Assembly (NCBI RefSeq): GCF_023343835.1
Contig: NC_064435.1
Location: 88,940,788-89,004,787, forward strand
Length of the DNA stretch: 64,000 nucleotides
Direction: 5' to 3'
From: Lagopus muta
Lineage: Eukaryota > Chordata > Aves > Galliformes > Phasianidae
Part shown: piece after piece, positions 11,571-24,450 of the stretch
Numbering within the stretch: position 1 is the stretch's first letter
Layout of the letters: each line of letters begins with the position of its first letter
Position numbers and translations under genes: made by a program
The notes under the pieces: generated by a model
Seen by the model: only the letters and a program-made list of their open reading frames with translations
Told to the model about the DNA's origin: nothing
The model's database searches: none

Positions 11571-14500
11571 GGCTGTGGGTTGAAGCAGCCCCTGAGCCTA
11601 CCTCTGCACCTGGCAAGCTGCTCTAAATGGCCATAGCTCTTGACCACAAATTTAAAAGCCATTTCTATAGCAACAGCAGCAGCATGTCCATACACAGCCT
11701 TGGGATAAGGCGTGAAAAAAGGTTGGCCTTTTTGCTGTACAGTCTGCTGTACCAGGTATCACACCCCAGCCCTCACACACAGTTTTATCTGTGGTGAGGT
11801 TAAAAGAATGAAGTCTCAAAAGAAATCTTTCCTTCCTCATCTCCCAACACAGATCTCCAGAATTCTCTGGACGTGAATCCATTTGAAATAACTTTCCTCT
11901 GCTCTGTAAAATTACAGAGCATCTCAGAGGGAAAAGGAGATTTCCACAGACAAAGCTTCTGAAACCAGAGTCTGAAAAGCTGTTGTAATATTGATGTTTA
12001 CAAATGATCATACCAAGGTGACAAAAACAATACATTAACAAGCAAGGCTCCATCATTTTGATTCAGAAGCAAGCTGCTGCTATTCAGGGAGCAGAGGTAC
12101 TGCACACCCATACCCCCTACAATGCTGAATACCATTCACCAAAGTCCAGCTTGCACACATATGGCCCTCTGTACACATCCTACTCCCTGAAATGGGCTAG
12201 ATCAAATCAAAAGAGGCTGTCATCGGAAAAGCAAGGAGCTGCAAAGACTTCCTGTCAGACGGGTAAGGAGGACAAGATGGTGACAAGCGTACCATCTGGC
12301 AATCCTCTCTTCTCCTGAGGCTGCAGCACACAGCCCAGATTAAAACACTTGCAGGAAATGCTTCCTAGACCCATTGCTTCCCAGCTCCTATGTTACCCTC
12401 CTCCTCACACAGCATGTGGGGAAGTACAGAGACAACAAAGTTATTTGCAGTGGTTTGGGGCAGGGTACCAGTGGAACAGCATCTGGAGGATATGTCCAAC
12501 CCTGGCCCACTTCCACCTTACTTGTGTGACCCTGCAGCACACAAGGCTCCAAAGCTTGAGAAGCATGTGGTGTGCTTGGAGGCTGCACAAAACTCAGATC
12601 ACCAAGGGTCTGGCCCTGCTGGCTTCATACTTTTCAAAACACCTGTAATCACTTTGAAAATCAGGGGAGCCATTACTAAGCATAAGTTAAAAGACAGAGA
12701 ACCAGGTTCTATTCATAGGTTGGAGGCTGGGAGTATAAATATTATAGGTCACTTTAAAGCTGGAGCAGGGATCTTAGAACACTTTAAATCAACCTTCTGA
12801 GAGTCACCTTGGCAAAATTCACATCTAGAGACATACTGAATTCAAAGTTTTCAAGTAGATAAGCTTAATGTTATTAGGGCATTAGAAAACACTGTTACTC
12901 AAAAGGCAAAGGAAATATTTCTAGTTGTGAAAGGAATAAATGCACATAAAAAGCATATTGAAGTATATATTATAAGTCAAATTTAAGGATAAGTAGGTTG
13001 TACAGGACATGTCAGGTGTGTTTAGAAAGTGATTAAAACACTGAAAAATGGTTTTGTTTTAATTTTTACACCAATTAACAAAGAATAAATAAAATTTGGC
13101 AATATTATTACATTTAAAAGAGAGTTTTAGAATCCAATAACATTAGATACTTATTAGCTGCAGCATTCAATCAGGAAAGTTATGCAAGCATTTTAAGTGC
13201 TTACTGTTGTGGCAGAACACAAACGTGATTAAACCAACAAACAAAGGAAACCCACATGAAAGCTTTTCCTTGCCCTTTTGTCGCAGATAATTAACTGCTC
13301 CTTTCGTTAAAACATCGCTGAAATCACTGTTAGCAACTTCTCTTTTAAAATACTGGGCAGGAAGGGAGGTGCTCCAGCCCTCTGGATTACTCAGTCATAG
13401 CTCTGATACACAAACCCAGTCCAACCAAGCTATTCTGTATTTGAATAGGTGGAAAGATTAGATCTGTTGTCAATTTCTTCTGCCATTTACCTGTCTGGAC
13501 AAATTTTGATGCATTACGAAACAGTAGAAGATGCTTAGGACCCAGGTGATGCAGGTATCAAGAGGCCAAGAAAAGTTATATCCTCCTAGTTTTATCAGAC
13601 TATCAGACTGTGACAATTTCAATGAAGTTTCTGCTAATATAAACAAAAAGCAAGAGAGAAGAAGCAAGAAAAGAATCCTGGAATGAGAATATTTATTAAA
13701 AATAGTTTAATTTCCATGAAAAGTGGGTGCTGATAATAGTATTTGGAAAATCCAGCTGCTCAATGTACAATTTTATTTACAGGAGCTAAAATGCATTCAG
13801 CTAACTATCAAATAGGGACATTTTTTGGATGGCATTTTTTAAGCTGTCTTTATAAAATCCTTCATTAGGATCATACTAAGATCCTGCCAATTATCTTGAA
13901 CTAGAATAAATCAGGTCATTGTTCCTGAACCTGCTCAGAATCCTGACAAATAAAATTCTCATGTATAATCTAATTTAATGAAAAAATAAGTAAATAATGA
14001 TTAAAAGACAGGCTATTTCACCCACGGAATTATCTCACAGAGAATTAAGGTAATTTGGAATAAGAACATTTTCTTAGTAAATTATTAAAGAATATGAAAT
14101 TAATTCAAACTACGGGATAATCTGGCCTCACCTCCCTACACAGAAACTGCAGAGTTGTATTTACATTTTAAATTTAAATAAATTAGCATAAGGGGGACCT
14201 ACTTACTTCATTTTAACAGTATCATATGCTAATAGCATTACAGTAGATTTTTGACAGTCTTTCCTAAGATATATGAGATTGCTCAGAAAGCAGATCAAGA
14301 CTTTCTGCATGTCTTCCTTAGAACTTCCCTTCCCCTTTTTAGTTTCTGAACTACTTTGGATAAGGAAAGGTACATTTATGCCTATAGTCTTCTGCAGAAT
14401 ACAGACTCAGCTTACTCTGTGTTAATTATGCATTGGCTCCAATACAAAAGCCACATATCTGTGTTAGTACAATGTTTTCTAGTTACCTTCTGTCAGTCCT

Positions 14501-14714
14501 CAGCACAATCATAAGCTTATATAGAGTTGCTTTCACAAAATTTTCATTCCAGTTTTCTGCAGCCTCAGTTCCTTCTTGTAGAATTGCTGGAATGGATGGG
14601 ACTCTGTTCATTTTCTACTTTGTTACTGAATCACTTGAAGAGCATTAAAACCACAGGCATCTTCTCTTAACTTCATCACTTGGATATAACATATGTTCTT
14701 TTCCAAACATATGG
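11571..14714. other. Unannotated sequence, about 3.1 kb
   Basis: The part 11650-12790 is GC-richer than its surroundings and holds overlapping frames of up to 136 codons on both strands (11652-12056 minus, 12390-12800 plus). None shows a recognisable domain, and several overlap one another in different frames. From 12800 onward the sequence is AT-rich with nothing identifiable. Confidence 0.45.
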
Positions 14715-14748
14715 CTTTTTTTTTCTTCTTCTTTTTCTTTTTTTTTTA
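14715..14748. repeat. Pyrimidine tract (A-rich on minus strand)
   Basis: A 34-bp run of T with a few C. Read on the minus strand it is an A-rich tract just downstream of a lysine/glutamate-rich coding-like stretch, which would fit a retrocopy tail (see 14749-15240). It may equally be a plain simple repeat. Confidence 0.8.
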
Positions 14749-15240
14749 CTTGTAGAACCCTCAGACTACACTCACAGTATTAATGCCTCCAGCTTTGACC
14801 AGCCAGATAAATTATCTTCTCATAATGATCAGAGCGTTTCTGTTCTAGAGTTTACCCTGAGATATTTACTCCTTGCAGTATTTTCTCTGTACTTCTCTCT
14901 ACTTTTTTTTCTGTTCACTATCTTAGATGCAGAAAGTTTCTTTTTATCATCCTCATTTAAAAGAACTTCTAAGTAATATAAACATCTTTTGTTCAGCATC
15001 TTCTTCTGCATGTAGCAGTGAGTTTTCCTGGTTTTGTTTGACTGTTCTTAACAAATCTGTCTCCTCTTTCAGCTTGCTGTCACATATTATTTGGTTTTCA
15101 ACGTTCAGATCCTCTCTTTCTGTGATACCAACCCATCTCCCAGATGGTTGAAAATATGTTAATTTCAAATTACTTCATTGTTTTCCTCATATTTTTTTCC
15201 TTACCTTCGGAAACTTTCTCACAGTGCAATTCTTGCTGAG
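14749..15240 (-). pseudogene. Possible decayed retrocopy of a coiled-coil protein (tentative)
   Basis: On the minus strand two overlapping frames are rich in charged residues. 14953-15168 includes NVENQIICDSKLKEETDLLR and ENSLLHAEEDAEQKMFILLR, and 14829-15011 includes LNEDDKKKLSASKIVNRKKS. They sit directly upstream, in minus-strand sense, of the A-rich tract at 14715-14748. An intronless charged reading frame with a frameshift followed by an A-rich tail is what a processed pseudogene would look like. I do not recognise a parent protein, no AATAAA signal is visible close to the tail, and purine-rich DNA yields Lys/Glu-rich frames by chance. I rate this low. Confidence 0.2.
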
Positions 15241-15592
15241 AACAAAAATGATGATCAGAAACACTATTTTGACCTAACTTACAAGGTCTTGTTAAAGAAG
15301 TCATTTTACAAGAAGTTCTTCAGTTTTCTCAGTCAAGTAAAATACAATCATTTGATTTTTCTAGTAACTTGTTCGAAGAATGTGCCACGATCAGATTTTC
15401 ATATCTTCCTCTTTACAAGGGTTTTATTTTTGTCAGTCTTTATCATTTATTAGCTAAATATCAGTTTAAGATTCAGCTTGAGGAATTCTCTATGTGCCAC
15501 TAAGAGCTACTTGCAATATGAAAGAGGGATTCTGAAAGACATTTGAGAGACATCGGCCTTTGCTGTAATGCAAGCAGCTAACCATTAGAAAA
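15241..15592. other. Unannotated AT-rich sequence
   Basis: A 91-codon plus-strand frame at 15178-15453 overlaps this stretch; it is rich in Phe, Leu and Lys with no recognised domain and is probably chance. Nothing else is visible. Confidence 0.4.
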
Positions 15593-15656
15593 TCACAGTA
15601 TTGCTGAATGACAGAACTGTAGGGGCTGGAAAGGACCCCTAGGGAGCACTGAGTCC
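15593..15656 (-). mobile_element. CR1 LINE 3' tip, minus orientation
   Basis: About 64 bp matching the extreme 3' end of a CR1 read on the minus strand: CAGAACTGTAGGGGCTGGAA, then GGACCCCTAGGGAGCACTGA. It abuts a plus-strand CR1 piece of a different subfamily at about 15658. It is short, so it may be the trace of a severely 5'-truncated insertion into or next to the other copy. Confidence 0.6.
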
Positions 15657-15657
15657 A

Positions 15658-15884
15658 AATTGCACCAGGGTAAGTTTAGACTGGATATCAGGAAACACTT
15701 CTTTACAGAAAGGGTTGCTAAGCACTGGAATAGGCTGCCCAGGGAGGTGGTTGAGTCACCATCCCTGGTGCTCAGGGCCACGATTTAGCAGAGGGTTATT
15801 AGAGTTAGGGTATTATCGTTAGGTTCTGGTTGGACTCCATGATCTTGAAGGTCTTTTCCAACCTGAGCTACACTATGATTCTAA
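15658..15884 (+). mobile_element. CR1 LINE 3' UTR
   Basis: This is a sense-strand CR1 3' end with the blocks GACTGGATATCAGGAAACAC, AGGCTGCCCAGGGAGGTGGT, ATTTAGCAGAGGGTTATTAG and GATCTTGAAGGTCTTTTCCA, finishing with an ACTATGATTC octamer remnant. It belongs to the same 3'-end subfamily as the copies at 43756-44174 and 57210-57664. A short internal gap is seen where 'GATGTGCTTAAAAACC' would be expected (about 15768). Confidence 0.85.
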
Positions 15885-17919
15885 GATCTAAACAGAGAAA
15901 ACGTTACATTACCTTCCTTTACTGGGTGGAGTCCTATGGTGATCTCTCAGTAATTAGTTGCTGTAAATGCTAGTATGAAAACTTAAAACTACAAAAATAG
16001 GATTCTAAAAGGCAGGCCTAGATAAGTAGAAGGAAATGTTTTCAGAATAATGTGCATGTAAATGAAGTGGGCACAAATAAATTGGTCTAGAAGAGGTCTC
16101 CAGGAAGTGATCCACTGGGAGACAAAGGATGGGATTGTGAATCAAGAGGCAACACCTTGAATCACTTGCTTCAAATTTTGACACAAAACACTGTGCAAGT
16201 ACCAGCTGCAGTCATTTATAGCATCTCTTATTCCTTTGCTGATTCATAACTGTTTCTTTTGTTCAACACTGGAAGAACAGTACTAGTAAAAATGTGTTTT
16301 CAAGGACTCTGCATCCTGAGTCCTGGCCTGCTAGTGGTACCCACAGCATCTCCCAGAATGTGACGCAGGGTAGTGCATGGTAGGGAGTGTACCAATGTAC
16401 AGGAAGATGAGACAGTTCTAGATAGTTTCACAGAGACATCACCTGCACAGATAAGAAATGTACTATGCTACTTTCAGCACAAGACAGCAGAGAATAATCT
16501 GTCTTATCTACTAGCACAACATAGACTCTAATAATTCTGCTGACAAGAATGCAATTACTTCCTCACCCTCTTCTAAAATCATCGGTGATTTTGATTGCCC
16601 AAGATGCCCCACAATTGGAGATGGTGCAGGAAAACTTGGAGTAATGACTGAAAACCAGCTACGCACCATTGCCTCCGTGCAGCTGAACGATTCCCTTTCT
16701 TCCTTCCTTCTGCTTGCTAGTCACGTCAGAAAGCCTCATTACAAAAAATGGTCTCCCACTTGGTGTGGGCAATTTTTGAAACCCTTGACAAGCAGAAGAG
16801 GAGAGCGGGACAAATAGTGGAATATAAACAATTCCATGAAGCCAGCCCCTCATTTTTATTCTGATTTTTTTTTTTTAATTCTGTTTTCCACACCCATTCA
16901 CATGTATGAGTTAGTATTTGCATAAGTGCTGGGAATAAGGGCCCTTAAAAGTACTTATTCATATGCAAACAAGGGTATTCACTCTTGTTCCAAAAGTGTT
17001 TGCCCTCTGTTTACAAGGCTTCAGTAGCTAAACCACAAAGTAGAAAAAAAAACCATCATGAATTCCAGCTGGTCAGTGATATACCATCAATAACATTAAT
17101 TGTCCCAAAGATAAAATCAAAGAAGCAGGCAGAAAAATACTGACACGGATGGCATCTTGATCCAACGAGCTACTGAGAATAAACATGCACAAATCAGACT
17201 CTGCACACAGTGATTCAGAAAACACTGCATTTGCTGATAAGCTAGTTGCCTGATAAAGAGGCGCATCTCCTACAGTGGAGAATGCCTTAGCACCTACCTC
17301 TGCTTTTTGCTGCCACGTAAGGAAACCCCTGTTTCAGTGTTTTATCATTTGTTTCATTCCGACGTCCAGGAGCAAAGCAATCCACAGAAAGAAAAGAAAA
17401 TCTCCCTAAGAGATGTTAGGGATGCTCACCTGGGAACATAAGAAGCAACATTCAACTTCTTGGCGCTGACTCAGATAAAACAAGTACTTGAACTTGCTGT
17501 TCTCTGTCCCTAGTAAATTAGAACACCAGTATCTTCTAGAGATGTTAACATTTTGTCATATTCAGCAACTAAAACTCTTTTAAGTCCACATTTTTTTTTC
17601 TTTTTTTCTTTTTTGCTTGCTTTTTAATTTTACCAGCAAACGCCTGGTGAGCTGAGTGCACTTGCCTTACATATATATGATTCAGACTCAAATTCCTCTT
17701 CCACACTGGGCCTACCCTGAGCTTTTGAACATATGTCGAGCAGTGTTCCACATTACTGAAGGAATCACTTACAGGGCTAAGTGGTACATGGGCATCTCAA
17801 TCTCCTTCCTGGGGGAGATGTGTTCAAGCAAAATGAATAAACAGAATCTTTGCAATTCTCTTCCTAGGATATACTGCTTTTTAGGTGGATCAGCATTTTC
17901 TGAGATAAGATTTTGTTGA
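15885..17919. other. Unannotated sequence, about 2 kb
   Basis: Unique-looking AT-rich sequence. T-rich tracts lie at about 16864-16877 and 17590-17614. The plus frame at 17656-17919 (87 codons) and overlapping minus frames show no recognised domain. Confidence 0.45.
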
Positions 17920-17949
17920 AAAACAAACAAACAAACAAACAAACAAACC
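17920..17949 (+). repeat. (AAAC)n microsatellite
   Basis: About seven perfect copies of the tetranucleotide AAAC. It is a plain short tandem repeat and is likely length-polymorphic. Confidence 0.95.
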
Positions 17950-20200
17950 CAACTGTTTCTCATTCTGCAAGAACACAAGAACTAAACTGAAGAATTATGA
18001 GAAGGTTCATCTTCTGACAATACAGGAAATTCTGTATACAACATACGTTGTAAATTCTACTCAAACATAAAAGAAAGGCATTGATCTGGTATTTTTTCCC
18101 AGTTAACACTTTGCTACAAATATTCTATCAGTAGTTTCAGATATGCTGTTTCTTCCTCAGTAAATGTTCTGAGAAGAGAAAGGTCAAATTACTGCATAAG
18201 AGGTAAATTTTGAACCGTCTCAAATGAACTAATTTTCAAAGAAACTAAGAAATGCTGGATCACGTCTTGGCGCCAGTTATGACAGCTTAATCATACTGAC
18301 ACAGATTTCACAACCCAAATTTTTCTTTCGCATCTGCTGTCTAACAAAAAAAAAAGAAAAAGAAATTGCAGCATGATCAACATTCATTCCGTATGCACAG
18401 CAAAACCAGTCCATATTACAGTTAAGTTTTTGAAGATCTCTTTGCTAGAAACACTCTCTACTTTTTAAGAACCTTGAACACCGTGACCTTCCCTTCCCAG
18501 GAGCCCAAGCATGCTGAACTGTATAGCAGAACCAAGAAACGTATGGCAGAACTAAGAACCTTCTCCAGTGGTGGTCAGTTTCAGACCAAGAACACTTCTC
18601 TGTCAGCAGCTGAAAACAGAGCAGGAAACGACCTCTGAGAACAAAAATAATACCGTGTGCATTTTTATGTATGACAACAATCAATACAATAGAGAATGGG
18701 AGAATTCAAGTCGCAAGCATTCAGAACATGGTTGTAAAGGGAAATTATTCTGGTAACCTCTCCAAATGTATTAAAGATTTTCTTGCCAAGTTGAGATAGG
18801 TTGATTAAACTTGATTAATTCAATAGTTTTCATTTTAAAGTGAACTGCTTCTTTCTTCCTTCTCCAAAAGATTTTCCATTTACTGGAGTTATCTTTGGTT
18901 GAGATATATGATTTTCCCACACATTTCTCTCATTTTCAATGGAGCCAGGCTGCAGCAATCAGTAGGAGATACAGAAGAATTCTACCCTGATGTACATTTT
19001 GATAGAGATCCATTTTTACATTCCCTTATAGTTTGCATTTGTACTGAGTATAAGCTGCACGAGGATAGCAATTGATTTACAAAACAGACTGCATGCAGTA
19101 CATACAAACTGACTCCTCTTACCAAACAGAAATGTCTTTCTGAATGCAACAGCTTGCTGCAGAAGAGTACGCTGAGCTGAAAAGCAAATACAGCTACATC
19201 TGATACATCTGATTAATTGATTCTGACCTCATAAATATTATACTTTGGGGGCTCTAATGGAACTTCCTGAGGGTAAATTGCACGGTTCACCTCATTCATT
19301 TATATCTCTGGCTGACAGATGTACATTATGAAATGTCACTGAATATGCTGGCAATAAATGAGATATAACATTAGCATCTTGGTTCTGTTTTCCTGAAGGA
19401 ATGCTTTTGTTAAAGAATCCCACACCGGTAAAAATATTATTCTCTACCAGGTTTATGTCTTTCTATTTTAATCAGTCTCCCAGAAATACATACTGGCCTT
19501 TCAAAAAAAAGAGAGAATGCCCATAAATTAATGAAACAAGCTGCTCTTTTGTTGTACGTGTTTCCATTGTGAAGCTATATTGTTGGAGAGTATTAGGCTG
19601 TGACAAGCATTTGATAGCATAGTAGTCACACTAATGTTGTGGTTATTATCTTTACTACCATGCAGTGAAACACAGTTAATTAAAATGCAGCAAAGAAATT
19701 GTTCTCTCCCCAACCCACACATAAATGAGGCGATAAATTTGTTGTTGTGGTCAGCATACAGTCTCCCTTGACCCTCTGCATGTGTTTAGACATTATTCCT
19801 TTATATTTTATTTTTCATTTTATTGCTGTTTGAGACTGATATAAATGCATGTAGAGGTCTAGGGAATAACAGCAAATAACCATGACATGTACAGTTTAAT
19901 GAAATGATAGACTGTGGTGCATTACAATAAAACTCATAAGAATATATGCCAGACTCCTGTAAGGTGCACAAATTCCAATAACCCATTAATCCTTGCCAGG
20001 AGCAGGCCATTACTGCAAAGGTAACTTTGCTGAGGGATGGAATGAGGTGAAGGAGAAGAAGAAGGGAGGCTGTGTGAGGAATAGAGCTACTGGTGAGTGC
20101 AGTAGTTAGAGGAAATAAACCATCCCTGTGGGATTAAACCTGCTTTTAACTATCCCCTTTCCTCCCGCTGTTAGGGCACAGTTGTTACAAAGGACAGCAC
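17950..20200. other. Unannotated sequence, about 2.25 kb
   Basis: No exon is recognised. It holds an imperfect 20-bp tandem duplication at 18521-18560 and, at 19195-19212, a direct repeat of TACATCTGA followed by TTAATTGATT. The block 19190-19430 is AT-rich with homeobox-like ATTA cores but is otherwise featureless. Confidence 0.4.
18521..18560 (+). repeat. Imperfect 20-bp tandem duplication
   Basis: GTATAGCAGAACCAAGAAAC is followed directly by GTATGGCAGAACTAAGAACC. The units match at 17 of 20 positions, which suggests a single old duplication. Confidence 0.85.
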
Positions 20201-20940
20201 TAGAAAAACATGTAATTTATCTCTCACTAGTCATTGACAATGCTGCTACTGCAGTCTTATGAGTCCAAGTGAGGCTAAAAGATACACCGCTGCCTCTTTG
20301 ACAGCTTCTGGGGAGCTGCAAGGTATCTGGCTGCTGCAACTCTGCACAAAGGCAGCAGTACCAGGAGCAGCCCACACCTGTAGCTGCTTCCCAGATGCTG
20401 GATGCAGGTGCAATCCCCTCCAAAAAAACCTGCCTGTCAAGCTCCACCCCCCCCCCTTCACAAGAGAGTAAGACAGAGTTAGGAAAATGGCCATTACAGG
20501 GTTTTGCCAAGGCTGCAGACAGGTGTTGCGAGTCAGTTAGAATATTTGTGCCTGCTACTACATCTGTGCATGTATTGATTTATTCTTGGGCCTGCAAAGA
20601 CCTCGCAGCCTTCACATGCAAGTTCAAAGGTCAGATGTCACTTCAGTGCTTATACTCGTTGAGTTCATGCTTTCAGAAAGGCCAGAGATCCTGTGCAAGA
20701 TGCAAACGGAGCACCACCTAGCAACAGGAACAGAAATACAAGGCACTGCTTTTGCATCATCTCTTCTCTGCATGCTGTGAATGCTTCTGAGAGCCACCAG
20801 GCACTGAAGTCAGGCTCAAGGTGGCTGCAAGGGGAAAGCAGCAAGTGTCCTTGGCACACAAGGATGCTTGGGTGCCATGGACTGGAATGCTATGGGAAAA
20901 GCTCCTCCCTGTACCATTTATTTGCTTGGTTAAGGTCACA
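20201..20940. other. GC-richer stretch with overlapping short frames
   Basis: This 0.7-kb part is less AT-rich than its surroundings and has frames of 60-112 codons on both strands (20217-20510 minus, 20395-20721 plus, 20693-21031 plus). They overlap in conflicting frames, show no known domain and do not end at convincing splice donors, so I do not call a gene. A C-run lies at about 20448-20457. Confidence 0.4.
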
Positions 20941-23900
20941 AGTCAGGCACTATACAATTTATGAGGTGGTTTGTTGTTGTTTATTTGTTTTTTGTTTTTT
21001 TGTTTTTTTAAAGGCAGTGGAGCTGAGATGAAGCAAATTATAAATACTGTGGCACTGCCTTCCTGTTCAGGCTTTATATTTCTTGTCTTGATTCTGCTAA
21101 CAAAAATGCGAATATTGATAACAGAATCTGAATGTTATGAAGTCTGCTAACATAACTATCTATTAAAACAGGAGTGGAGATACAGAATCATAGAATCAAT
21201 CACTTCCAAGATCAATAAATAGGATCCTTGCTCTAGGGAATATTTACAAGATTATATATGCTTAGGCTTAGACAATTAGATGTGGCTATAAAAGGCAGTG
21301 CCAATAGAGTATAACCATGGTGATACTGGGTGGCTTTCTCCTTTACATTTTTTTTTTTGCCATTTAAGATTACTTATTCCTTCAGCTTCCATCCGGCACA
21401 CAATTAAGAAAAACAAAACATAGAGAACAGGCATATTGTATGAATACAATAAATGCAAGTGCTTTTTTTTAGTGCAAGGATTACAGCAAAGATCCAACTG
21501 TCAGGCAGAGGGAACAGTTCCTTCCACTCTTAACATTCAAAGAGGCCACAAAATCTCTGCAAGCAGTCTTTGCCTGCCTACCATCACACCCACACCTTGG
21601 CTGAAAATTCCCTTGGATGAAGCAAGGGAGCTACTCCATGCTGCCTTATAACAAGGGCTGTCATCATGTGCATGATTACCTGGCCCATAAACCAGGCTCG
21701 CAGTTATGCAGTGCCCGCAATCTAAACCTGCCCAGGCTTTACATAATCAAACTGCTCAGAGTCCACTTGCTCTGGGCATGCACCCAGTTTTCTCCTGTTC
21801 CAAATGCCTGTACATCATCAAAATCTTACCTCCTCACAGACTGGATTTTCACAGACACCAGCAGATGCTTTTGACTCCACAGTTGTACATTTCTTAAAGC
21901 TTTTTTTAGTGCTTTCTATTCGCCACACTTCTGTAAATGAACCAGTCAAAACATCATTAATTTTCCTTCTACTAACTCACCACACTCTGAGGGTACAATA
22001 TCCAACAAGCTCCATTAATGTCAGAGATTTGGAAGTTTCAATTTTTATTTATTTTTTTTTTCCCCTCAAAAATCAGCTGCTTGATCTCTAGGAAGGCAAG
22101 CCTAGCCCTACAATTACCAGTGTCTATGGTGCCATGTGAGATCTCTTACAAGGCATTTGATCAGTAGTGCTTAAAGAATTGATGCCCACCAACAGAGCCA
22201 CTCAGCTCTGAACAGACAGATAGACACATCATTCAAAGAATTCTCTTTTTCCAAGTGACATTTCTGTAGGAAAAAATTCTGGGCTGCTCTTTACCTTTAA
22301 AAGGTCTGATGAGCATTGCAGTCTCCTTCCTTTTAAAGCAGGTACCTGCACCATCACATTACTCATTTCTCTTTTCAGCCTAATGGCCAGCAGGCACCCT
22401 GTTGTAGACATTGGCAGCTCTCTCTGTGTTGTGATTCAGTGGCTCCCAAGTAAGGTCAGGAGGAATAACTTTGGGTCAGTTCAACATACGTATCTCTGGA
22501 AGGAAGGTGAAGGAGAGCAGAAAAGAAATGAGTCCAATATATGCCAGAGGATTAAAGGAGCTTGAGATGTATAAGCTTACAGTGTTGAACACTTAGCAAT
22601 AGTAATAAGAGCGTTCTCTATGCCAGGAAAGATAACACAATCTGGAAGCCAGCAAAACATGCAGAACTTGCTTAAAAATCACGGTGGAGGTTCTTGATGA
22701 AGAAACAAAGTATTTCTAAGATAGTGGAGTGAATGTCTGTTTGGCAGACAACTATTAGCTGAGTACACTTTGTGGTTACGCAAAGCTTAGCTTCCAGGAA
22801 CTCAGATGGACTGATCAAAATCAAACCAAAATGGTTGCAAGGAGGCAAATTTTATTTCACCTCTCTGACCTTCTAATTCCCACTGAAGAATGAAACGGTG
22901 CTTTAAACCACTTTTTCAAATCAAGCCACATTGCCTAATCTCAAATATTTTTAAGCATCAGAAGGCCATGGTGAGGGCTGGGAGAGAGGAGAGTTGAGAA
23001 AAGTATAAAGCAAAACAACTACCTTTAAAAAAAATACATGTAAAAGATTTTGTGTAATCCCAAAACCAACCATGAGCTCTAAATCTTTTAAGAGAAGAAT
23101 TTTGCTCCTGTTAACAAGTTTAACAAGAGACCATTCCCACCTTAAGCCGCAGCCAGCAGAGCTCATCTGATTGAATGTGGCTTTTTTTTTCCCCCCCTGC
23201 TGGACTAAATCAAATTACATCTGCCTTCCTACAGGAAGCTGCAGAGAAGATAATAGTTAAAAAAAGAAAAAAAAGGAGCGCCTCTAAGGGATGAGACTTT
23301 GCTAACTCCTCCTCATGAGGCTACACCATCTGATTCAGCATGCATGATCCATGGTTTTTTAGTTATGCATGTATATATAATACTTTCTATCTAATACATT
23401 CATCTTATCTAATCAGTTCAAATCATTAACTGACAGTGGTTACGTACATCTTTCTCCATAAATCTTCAGTGAAATACCACACTGAATGATTCATAAGAAC
23501 CTATTTTGCTGATTTTTGTGCTAAGCTTGATACCTGCAATATATCTGAGGGAACAGTGGAAACAGGACGTGGTAGAGGTGTTTGTTCCCAAAGCAGAGGG
23601 CTACAGGGTTAAGGTTATATTTGCCAAGAGTGGGAAAAGACGTTATGTCATCCACACAGTAATCTCAATATGCTGATGGAGAAGAATAATGCTGCTTGCA
23701 TTATTGTTCATGCATACAAGCAAACCACAAGGCAAGCAAGACAAGAGTTGGAAGGTGCTTGCTGAGGCAGAAGCCAAAAGAACCAAAAAATATGGGTTAC
23801 ATAGGTAAAGAAAGAGGCTGGGGAAAACCCACAAACACTGCCCAGCTTCCAACTTTGGAACAGATCTCCTAATTAGAAAAAGCATTGAAAAGAAACATGA

Positions 23901-24164
23901 AGCCAGATCCTGCTTTTGATTTCCTAATTTCAATCTATCTGCAAAGAATTAAAGGAAGAGCAGCAATACCACAAAGATTTGCATGAGTTACGCTGAGGTG
24001 TGAATACACGCTGCTCTTCAAAGCGGCAACCTCCAACACGAGTTCTTCTCTCTTTCACGATGCTTTTCTCTTTTCTTTTAACCAGCTTTTCCCTTAATCA
24101 CCTCGGTCTCTCTGCAGAGCTGTACGGGAAAATGCTGCCATCCAGCGGCATTTCCAGTGCCTGT
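20941..24164. other. Unannotated sequence, about 3.2 kb
   Basis: T/G-rich low-complexity sequence is seen at about 20965-21010. A 45-bp patch at 21182-21225 (CAGAATCATAGAATCAATCA) may be a last trace of a minus-strand CR1 tail, too short to be sure. A T9C7 run sits at 23182-23197. No gene is recognised. Confidence 0.4.
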
Positions 24165-24197
24165 GGGATGGGGAGGTGGGGGGAGCAGAGGGCCGGG
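24165..24197 (+). other. G-rich motif compatible with a G-quadruplex
   Basis: Four or more G runs of at least three with loops of 2, 4 and 6 bases (GGG-AT-GGGG-AGGT-GGGGGG-AGCAGA-GGG, then CCGGG). It satisfies the usual four-tract pattern. It lies in a small GC-rich pocket, downstream of a pyrimidine-rich tract ending in TCTCTCTGCAG at 24107-24117 that resembles a splice acceptor. I cannot show that either is used. Confidence 0.45.
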
Positions 24198-24450
24198 CGT
24201 TCTTCCCAGCCTTGAGCAGAGAGGAGAAGAAAAAGGGGCTCAGGAGCTCAAGTTCTAAGGGCTGTACAGAAACTGAAACAAATGGCTAATCCTAAAATGT
24301 AGTTTGAAATTAAAAGTATGAAAATACATTATTCTGCATGCAAAATACTTCAAGTTTTCCTCACTTAGGGTTCTTTTTTGTTTGTTTGTCTCCCAGTGCC
24401 GAGATATTTAAAGTTTCTCAAGCAAAGAATTGCAGTCTACTTCCATGTTA
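24198..24450. other. Unannotated spacer
   Basis: Purine-rich then AT-rich sequence up to the CR1 tail; nothing recognised. Confidence 0.4.

Noticed and set aside
11652..12800. Frames of 134 and 136 codons in a GC-richer part
   Set aside because: Several frames on both strands overlap, none has a recognisable domain or convincing splice signals, and no start context stands out.
20217..21031. Possible exon cluster or CpG island
   Set aside because: CpG is still sparse, frames conflict and no domain is seen.
21182..21225. CR1 tail trace
   Set aside because: Only two octamer-like units and about 25 ambiguous bases remain; too short to call as an element.
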